From Amaurobius ferox (Eukaryota; Arthropoda; Arachnida; Araneae; Amaurobiidae), in NCBI GenBank assembly GCA_951213105.1, contig OX578137.1:55055236-55119235 (forward strand): a DNA stretch of 64,000 bases, read 5' to 3'. The stretch's first letter is position 1. Each line of letters opens with the position of its first letter. This document shows positions 59,012 through 64,000 of the stretch, one piece after another. The notes beneath the pieces were generated by a model that did no database searches, had not been told where the DNA came from, and saw only the letters and a program-made list of their open reading frames with translations. Position numbers and translations under genes: made by a program.

Positions 59012-59872
59012 ATGAGTGCTTATTATCCACCTTATGATGATCAAATGAAAGAAGGACCTATTGGACCTCCTGGTATAGGTTTTAAATTAATGAATGACGG
59101 AAATTATGATATGGAAAATAGAATTTTAAAAAATTGTGAAAATCCTATAGATGATTTAGATTTAACCACTAAAAGTTTTGTTTTGAATAAAATAGAGAAT
59201 AATCATCATGAATTGAGAGATCTTATAAAAACTAAATATGATGAGGGTTTTTTAACCTTTACTGAAGAAACAGGCAAGAGAATAAAAGAATTAAATGATA
59301 CAACTTTACATTCTTTAGAAGGAAAAGCTTTTGATGCAAAAGGAAAAAGAATAGGAAATGTTGCAGATCCTAAAGATGAAAAAAATGTTGTGAATAAAAG
59401 ATATTTTGAAAAAAATTCGTTAATATTACAGAATGATAAATTTGATGCAAAAAATAAAATAATTACAAATGTTTCTGAACCTGAAAATGATAACGATGCT
59501 GTCAATAAAATATATTTAGATAATAGAGATATCTGGGTTACTATAATAGATGATTTTCATACAGATGGGGATTATAAAAAAGTAAATTTCAACATGATGA
59601 GCTCAAAATTACTGGATCAAGAGATGCGATTATCTACCGATATGTATATGAAAATTTCTATATATATAGATATATATATAGAAAGTAAATATTTATATGA
59701 TAAAAGTCCACAGATATCTCTGGAAATCAAAGGTAAGGAAATTTTAAATGTTAATAGAGATGTAGTAACCTGTTTTGCTTATGGTAAACGTGATGATATC
59801 ATCACATTAAAGATAAAATATGATGGTTACACTTTAAAACCTTATATGCATATTGAAAAAATTTCTTTCTAA
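59012..59872 (+). CDS. Fibre-like protein with collagen-like and tail-fibre repeats
   Basis: 286 aa from MSAYYPPYDDQ (AAATAAATG). Near the N-terminus is a collagen-like GPIGPPGIG (15-23). A shaft region follows with repeats resembling phage tail-fibre and adenovirus-shaft style units: an FDAKGKRIGNVADPKDEKNV unit and FDAKNKIITNVSEPENDNDA, each followed by VVNK/AVNK and a YF/YL step (about 108-175). The C-terminal 110 residues (from about IWVTIIDDFHTDG) are beta-rich and could be a trimeric receptor-binding head. It lies directly after the major capsid gene, as expected for a spike. Identification is by architecture, not by a named family. Confidence 0.75.
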   Translation: MSAYYPPYDDQMKEGPIGPPGIGFKLMNDGNYDMENRILKNCENPIDDLDLTTKSFVLNKIENNHHELRDLIKTKYDEGFLTFTEETGKRIKELNDTTLHSLEGKAFDAKGKRIGNVADPKDEKNVVNKRYFEKNSLILQNDKFDAKNKIITNVSEPENDNDAVNKIYLDNRDIWVTIIDDFHTDGDYKKVNFNMMSSKLLDQEMRLSTDMYMKISIYIDIYIESKYLYDKSPQISLEIKGKEILNVNRDVVTCFAYGKRDDIITLKIKYDGYTLKPYMHIEKISF

Positions 59873-59875
59873 TAA

Positions 59876-60526
59876 ATGGATATTGATTGGAATGAATTTT
59901 CCAGAAAAAATTTATCTGAAGATGTAATTAGAAATCTTATTAGTCATGTAAATTGGGATTTAGTTTTACAATATTCAACACTGTCTGAATCTTTTATTGA
60001 AGAATTTGCTCAACCTGATGGTTGGCCTAAAATTTCTAGATATCAAAAATTATCAGAAGATTTTATTGAAAAATGTAAAGATAAAGTAGATTGGGTAAAC
60101 ATATCTCAATATCAAACTTTAAGTAACGAATTTATTATAAAATTTTCTGATAATTTAGATTTATATAAAGTATCAATATTTCAAAATCTTACAGAAGATA
60201 CAATGAGAGAATTAAAAGATGATTTAAATTGGTTGTATATAACTAGATATCAAACATTTAGTGAAAATTTTATAGAAGAATTTATGCATAAATTAGATTT
60301 TTGTTATTTAATTAAATATAAATTTGAGCTATTACCTGATCACTTTTTTAATGTTTATTGGAAAAAAGTACAAGCAATACAGATGAGTGAATTAAATAAA
60401 AAGTTTGGTCATCATGAAATAGAACCTTACCAAGAGAAAATTATTGAAGAGATATATGAAGTTAAATCAGTCTTGAGAGAGTGTGTTTATATTTTGAGAC
60501 AATTAACTAGCAAAGATGATAAATAA
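59876..60526 (+). CDS. 23-aa repeat protein
   Basis: 216 aa from MDIDWNEFSRKN (CTAATAAATGG). Five tandem 23-residue units span about residues 28-142. Each begins with W (once L), then (I/V)SxYQ, then LSE.FIEEF. The last unit degenerates into a helical C-terminus (EKIIEEIYEVKSVLRECVYI). Repeats of this W..IS.YQ.LSE.FI style are familiar from large DNA viruses and some bacteria, with no assigned biochemical role. A solenoid for protein binding is likely. Unrelated in sequence to the LRR gene that follows, it is part of an accessory cassette at the right end. Intact. Confidence 0.8.
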   Translation: MDIDWNEFSRKNLSEDVIRNLISHVNWDLVLQYSTLSESFIEEFAQPDGWPKISRYQKLSEDFIEKCKDKVDWVNISQYQTLSNEFIIKFSDNLDLYKVSIFQNLTEDTMRELKDDLNWLYITRYQTFSENFIEEFMHKLDFCYLIKYKFELLPDHFFNVYWKKVQAIQMSELNKKFGHHEIEPYQEKIIEEIYEVKSVLRECVYILRQLTSKDDK

Positions 60527-60553
60527 ATATTTAATAAAAATGTTTCTATATAA

Positions 60554-61255
60554 ATGGATGTTGTATATAATAATGGTATGGAAAAAAAAACTATGTCTTT
60601 CTTAAATATAGAGAATCCTACTGAAGTGAAATCTATTTTTATATATAATTGTTCTCTTGAAGGAATAGAAAATTTAACTAATTTAAAAGAATTATATTGT
60701 GGAGGAAATAAATTAACATCTCTTGAAGGTATAAAAAATTTAACTAATTTAGAAACACTATATTGTAGCGAAAATGATATTACATCTCTTGAAGGTATAA
60801 AAAATTTAACTAATTTAAAAAAAATATATTGTGATTTAAATAAATTAACATCCCTTGAAGGAATAGAAAATTTAACTAATTTAGAAACATTAAATTGTAG
60901 CATAAATGATATTACATCTCTTGAAGGAATAAAAAATTTAACTAATTTAAAAAAATTATATTGTGAGGGAAATAAATTAACATCTCTTGAAGGTATAAAA
61001 AATTTAACTAATTTAAAAGAATTATATTGTGACGGAAATAAATTAAATTCCCTTGAAGGAATAGAAAATTTAACTAATTTAAAAGAATTATATTGTGAGG
61101 GAAATAAATTAACATATCTTGAAGGTATAAAAAATTTAACTAATTTAAAAGAATTATATTGTAGTGATATTACATCTGAATTAATATTTTTACCTAGAAT
61201 AAATGATGAAGAACCCATGATGTTAAGAAGAAATAATGTAGGATTTCCAGTCTAA
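60554..61255 (+). CDS. Leucine-rich repeat protein
   Basis: 233 aa from MDVVYNNGMEKKTM (TATAAATGG). Eight nearly identical 22-residue LRRs of the type LEGIKNLTNLKELYCGGNKL + TS span about 35-208, encoded by a 66-bp tandem DNA repeat. The consensus (LxxLxxLxCxxN.L) resembles SDS22/internalin-like LRRs, which form curved protein-binding surfaces. There is no signal peptide or membrane anchor, so it is probably intracellular. High DNA identity between units suggests recent expansion and possible copy-number variation. LRR genes are not standard Polinton components; host or other-virus capture and a role in host interaction are inferences. Confidence 0.88.
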   Translation: MDVVYNNGMEKKTMSFLNIENPTEVKSIFIYNCSLEGIENLTNLKELYCGGNKLTSLEGIKNLTNLETLYCSENDITSLEGIKNLTNLKKIYCDLNKLTSLEGIENLTNLETLNCSINDITSLEGIKNLTNLKKLYCEGNKLTSLEGIKNLTNLKELYCDGNKLNSLEGIENLTNLKELYCEGNKLTYLEGIKNLTNLKELYCSDITSELIFLPRINDEEPMMLRRNNVGFPV

Positions 61256-61272
61256 AAAATTATTACTAATAA

Positions 61273-61545
61273 ATGGAAGAGTTCAATAGTCTCAGTGGTT
61301 ATCGTCAAACATATGTATTAGATGATTTATATCCTGGAAAATATGATCTGATATCATTGAAAAAAATTAAAAATATGATTGCAGGCACAGCAATCGTAAA
61401 GTTAATTGTAGAAGGTGAAGAAAAAGAGTATTACCTTTCGAATAAACATGGACAACTTTCTAATAGATCGATAAATAAAATCAATAAAGGAAGATATATA
61501 TTTTTATATTTAGGTGATAATAAATACATATTAGAGAAAGCTTAA
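61273..61545 (+). CDS. Small Polinton protein, 90 aa, paralogue of the left-end gene
   Basis: Starts MEEFNSLSGYRQTYVL within TTACTAATAAATGGAAGAG, the same start region as the copy at 47222-47506. Both share DLYPG(K/E)Y(D/N)LISLKKIK, then a strand with VKL, (E/K)YYL(S/A)NKHG, and INKGR(Y/F). Overall identity is about half, so the duplication is not recent, while the upstream start context is almost unchanged. Divergent outward-facing copies near both TIRs may reflect ancient exchange between the ends. Function unknown; an OB-like nucleic-acid-binding fold is a guess. Confidence 0.8.
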   Translation: MEEFNSLSGYRQTYVLDDLYPGKYDLISLKKIKNMIAGTAIVKLIVEGEEKEYYLSNKHGQLSNRSINKINKGRYIFLYLGDNKYILEKA

Positions 61546-61571
61546 TAGAGTTAAAATATAATTCTAAATAA

Positions 61572-61793
61572 ATGGATCTTTATAAGATTAAAAAATCTCT
61601 AGAAAAGAAAGGAATTAGTGTAATAGCAAGATTTATAGAATCAAACGGTGATACTGGAACAGCATTTTTAAATAATTATAATGATAAAGATCTTAAAAAA
61701 TTTAGTAAGAATATTAAGTCATATTATAATTTTGGTGGAGAGAAAAAATTTAGTAAAGATTGTATACAACTTACTTTTATTGAAAAAAAGTGA
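61572..61793 (+). CDS. Polinton protein of unknown function, 73 aa
   Basis: Starts MDLYKIKKSLEKKGI (AAATAAATGG). It is a small alpha/beta protein with alternating strands and helices (ISVIARFIESNGDTG, AFLNNYNDKDLKKF, CIQLTFIEKK). It is the last gene before the right TIR, with a 110-bp gap. No domain recognised. The start motif and position support a genuine gene. Confidence 0.65.
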   Translation: MDLYKIKKSLEKKGISVIARFIESNGDTGTAFLNNYNDKDLKKFSKNIKSYYNFGGEKKFSKDCIQLTFIEKK

Positions 61794-61889
61794 TTATATT
61801 TTATATCTAAGTATGGAAATATGCTTTTTTAACATCTTCTTCTAAAAAATTATATTATAACTTCAAGATTTTATGAACTCTAAAAAACA

Positions 61890-61908
61890 CGTCCGTAATT
61901 TACGGACG
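61890..61908. repeat. 9-bp palindrome at inner edge of right TIR
   Basis: CGTCCGTAA and TTACGGACG form a perfect stem with a 1-nt centre, straddling the inner TIR boundary at 61904. The left TIR has only the outer half. Confidence 0.7.
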
Positions 61909-62535
61909 CGTTTCAAAGTAGATTTATATATTCTGGTGGTGGCAAATATGAGAGAGTTATTTATTCTATGAAACCTATCGTGTTAAATCACTTTATTTTC
62001 TGACTTTAATTATGTTTTAAAAAATCTCAAACTTTTATGGGGGGACTAACGGTCCCCCCATTTATTTTAAAGCTTAGAGGATTCATTTAGAAGCGTATTT
62101 ACCTATGTATGAGGGAGCCCCAAAATGGAGCGGCCTATCTTTGATCTCTTTTTTTCACGCATTTATCTAAAAAAAAGGCCTGATATAAAATCATGTTATA
62201 TAGTATTAAAAATATAAGGATTTTTTTTTTGACGTCATTTAAAATGGATTTTTTTAATATCTTTTTAGAGGATTCATTTAGAAGCGCATTTATTTAATCC
62301 TTTTCACCGTCCTATATATGGGGCTCTTTTAATCATTTTCACGCATTTATCTAAAAAAAAGTTAAAATTTGGTCTAAATGTAAAAAAGGCCTTATTTAGA
62401 TATAAAATCATGTTTTTAATATTAATATGGATCGATACCTTTTTTTTATATATAAAAAAGATAAAAATAAGCTATAAAATATAGTTTTTAGTGTATATAG
62501 TACATGTGCGCTCATACGTACATATATATACTACT
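61904..62535 (-). repeat. Polinton right terminal inverted repeat
   Basis: Inverted match to 45748-46380, ending ATATATACTACT. It contains the G/C hairpin at 62037-62061 and the same two-fold internal repeat as the left TIR. Confidence 0.97.
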
Positions 62536-62541
62536 AATGAT

Positions 62542-62697
62542 GCCTTAAAATACACCGCATAATCGCAAAAGTTCATGTTGAATGTCGGTGATAGTGAAGG
62601 ACTGAAGATAATCAGTAAATTTAATATCCATGTGGAGGAAAATGTTTGTAAAGTGCATGCTTCCAAGCAAACCCATGTAGCAAAATATTTCAAATGA
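62542..62697 (+). pseudogene. Tigger transposase, C-terminal remnant
   Basis: When one copy of the 6-bp duplication is counted, the reading frame that ends at 45747 continues in phase at 62542. It runs to a TGA at 62695-62697, with a single in-frame TAA at 62560. A C-terminal tail of about 50 codons fits the family. This shows the Polinton broke the gene close to its 3' end. Confidence 0.75.
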
Positions 62698-64000
62698 ATT
62701 TCCGTAAATACCTACAAAACTTTATTATCCATTTAATACAATTTTGCCAAAATTTTAATTTTTTCATTAAGAATTTTCATTTTTCATTAATTTTGAATTT
62801 AAATAAATACTGTACTACGAGTTTATAATGTTGATATTACTTGTTTATGTAGCATTTAAAGCTTAATGTTACCTGCTTTTCTTATTAAATTATATGTCTT
62901 ATACTGTACTGTTTATGTACCAAGACATCTACCTCTGAAAAAGAGACACCTATGTTTAACGGACGAAATGTCCGGTCCAGTGGGTATCCTTTATTGGGAG
63001 GTTCTACTGCATTCTAAGGACACAAATTAAAATTATGACAGGAACTTTTGCCTGAAGGGCTTTATCTCTGTATACAGAGTAAACGATAATTCAAATACAT
63101 TAAATTTTTAAATCATATAATGTTAGGCGAATCACATAGTAAAAACTTAAAAGCGAAAAAATAATAAAGACAACCAAATTTGGTAAATTAAAAGTTCTTT
63201 AATGACAACACCATTTAAGACGTATTTAAAATTCCAAATCCAGAGAACTTTCGGACGTCACTACGTTCTTCATCAGTGGCAATGTGAATTGTTTAAGATG
63301 TGATGAACATGAGCTCTTATACGCAGCCCACAAACGTAATACAAGATTTGCATATTGATCGTTTTAAATTCAAAACATTTAAATTACAAAATGCATAAAT
63401 AGCAATAGATCATAAAATAAAAGGCAACAAATAAACGTGTCGTCATAAGTAAAGAAAAAATGGACTATATATTCAGAAAATTATACAAGGGTAACGTGCA
63501 CTGAGTCGAGAATGAGACGTTATGCGAAACTGGAGTCTGAATGGGGTCGAAATTACAAATAGAGTAATAGTAAATATAAATGAAAAGGCACTCATAAAAT
63601 TAAATATTACGGGGGTTATTGCAGATAATTAAGATACAAATTTTATCGAACAGAGGGTCAAAATTATAGTTGACTAGAAACATACCCGTTCTTCGTACGG
63701 AGTATATAATATAAAACAACTTATAATTCGCAATCATGTGCAAATTCTGTTAAAATATTAAATTTATTGCTCCTAAAGAGAAGTTTAAGAATATCTGTTC
63801 TCACAATACAAAATTATCTTCACGGGCAGATCAGTAGAATAAAACATCCTGGACGCTTTTGTAGCACATTTACAAAAAAAAGGAATTGAATCAATATATG
63901 CAACCCCGTACTACTTATACTGTCGCATATTAGAAAATATGCCAGTGCGTTAGTAGAAGATTACCCGTATTACAATATGAGTCACAAAAATATTTGCCAA
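62698..64000. other. Tigger 3' end and non-coding flank
   Basis: The 3' untranslated part and TIR of the Tigger run to 63009. Beyond that the only recognisable item is a fragment at about 63195-63320 related to the 41073 foldback element (ACTTTCGGACGTCACTACG, CATCAGTGGCAATGTGAATTG). No gene is supported. Confidence 0.5.

Larger units (their letters stand above)
45748..62535. mobile_element. Maverick/Polinton element, complete, 16.8 kb
   Basis: The ends are AG...CT with TIRs of 633 bp (45748-46380) and 632 bp (61904-62535), near-identical in sequence. A perfect 6-bp target duplication AATGAT sits at 45742-45747 and 62536-62541. All hallmark genes are present: protein-primed DNA polymerase B, RVE integrase with chromodomain, adenain-like protease, FtsK/HerA-type packaging ATPase, double-jelly-roll major capsid and single-jelly-roll minor capsid. 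About 20 genes are arranged in two divergent blocks. Known elements of this class are 15-20 kb, so this one is full length. Several genes carry a frameshift or stop, so as sequenced it is probably not autonomous. Confidence 0.98.
43881..63009 (+). mobile_element. Tigger/pogo-type DNA transposon, split by the Polinton
   Basis: The left end near 43881 contains AAACCTCCCGTAAGGGACAC. The right end finishes AGGTTCTACTG at 63009, so its complement begins CAGTAGAACCTCCC, the usual style of Tigger-family ends. Both TIRs continue with GGACACC-type blocks. TA precedes the left end (43879-43880). Removing the Polinton and one 6-bp duplication leaves about 2.3 kb, a normal length for an autonomous Tigger. 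It encodes a broken CENP-B-like transposase and is clearly older than the element inside it. Confidence 0.85.

Noticed and set aside
60487..61218. 243-codon minus-strand frame over the LRR gene
   Set aside because: It is the antisense shadow of the 66-bp repeat array, which keeps all frames open; it has no start motif of the element.

Overview
The window is AT-rich, repeat-dense animal nuclear DNA, most likely from an arthropod. The SINE style (tRNA-derived head, CAACAA tail) would suit an arachnid, but I cannot prove that from sequence. I find no convincing host exon, rRNA or functional tRNA. Nearly everything recognisable is a transposable element, a satellite or an old repeat.

The main feature is a full-length Maverick/Polinton (polintovirus/adintovirus-like) element at 45748-62535 (16,788 bp). 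It has about 632-bp terminal inverted repeats, 5'-AG...CT-3' ends and a perfect 6-bp target duplication (AATGAT at 45742-45747 and 62536-62541). It landed inside the 3' part of the transposase gene of an older, decayed Tigger/pogo-type transposon (about 43881-63009). The Tigger reading frame resumes in phase on the far side.

The Polinton has two divergent gene blocks around a 56-bp central spacer (55211-55266). The leftward (minus) block runs from the centre outward: packaging ATPase, small membrane protein, PLA2-like protein with a zinc ribbon, chromodomain integrase, a 109-aa unknown, a zinc-finger protein, protein-primed DNA polymerase B, two small unknowns and a 94-aa protein. The rightward (plus) block is the virion block: coiled-coil protein, small hydrophobic virion-like protein, adenain-type protease, minor capsid, a 41-aa basic peptide, major capsid, fibre-like protein, a 23-aa-repeat protein, a leucine-rich-repeat protein, a second copy of the 94-aa protein and a 73-aa unknown. 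Together they would replicate (polymerase), package (ATPase), mature (protease), enclose (capsids, fibre), breach membranes (PLA2) and integrate (integrase) the element. Genes are packed with 0-10 bp between them, and most starts read TAAATG, often as stop codon + AATAAA + ATG overlapped. Six single-site frameshifts and one nonsense codon interrupt six genes. The TIRs are nearly identical, so the insertion looks young, and some breaks may be assembly errors in homopolymers.

The left 43 kb holds: a catalytically dead mariner (1607-2851); a tRNA-derived SINE family with a full-length copy (1117-1349), truncated copies and three insertions of only 42-61 bp flanked by 13-15-bp target duplications; a foldback repeat family (R1) forming a 4-kb inverted structure (7199-11217) and a 1.4-kb TIR element (18082-19452); a second family (R2, three copies of 0.8-0.95 kb plus fragments); a MITE (14526-14814); a 28-bp minisatellite present at two loci in opposite orientation; a 378-bp tandem triplication (22765-23899); and three perfect short hairpins. 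The right end (63010-64000) shows only repeat fragments.
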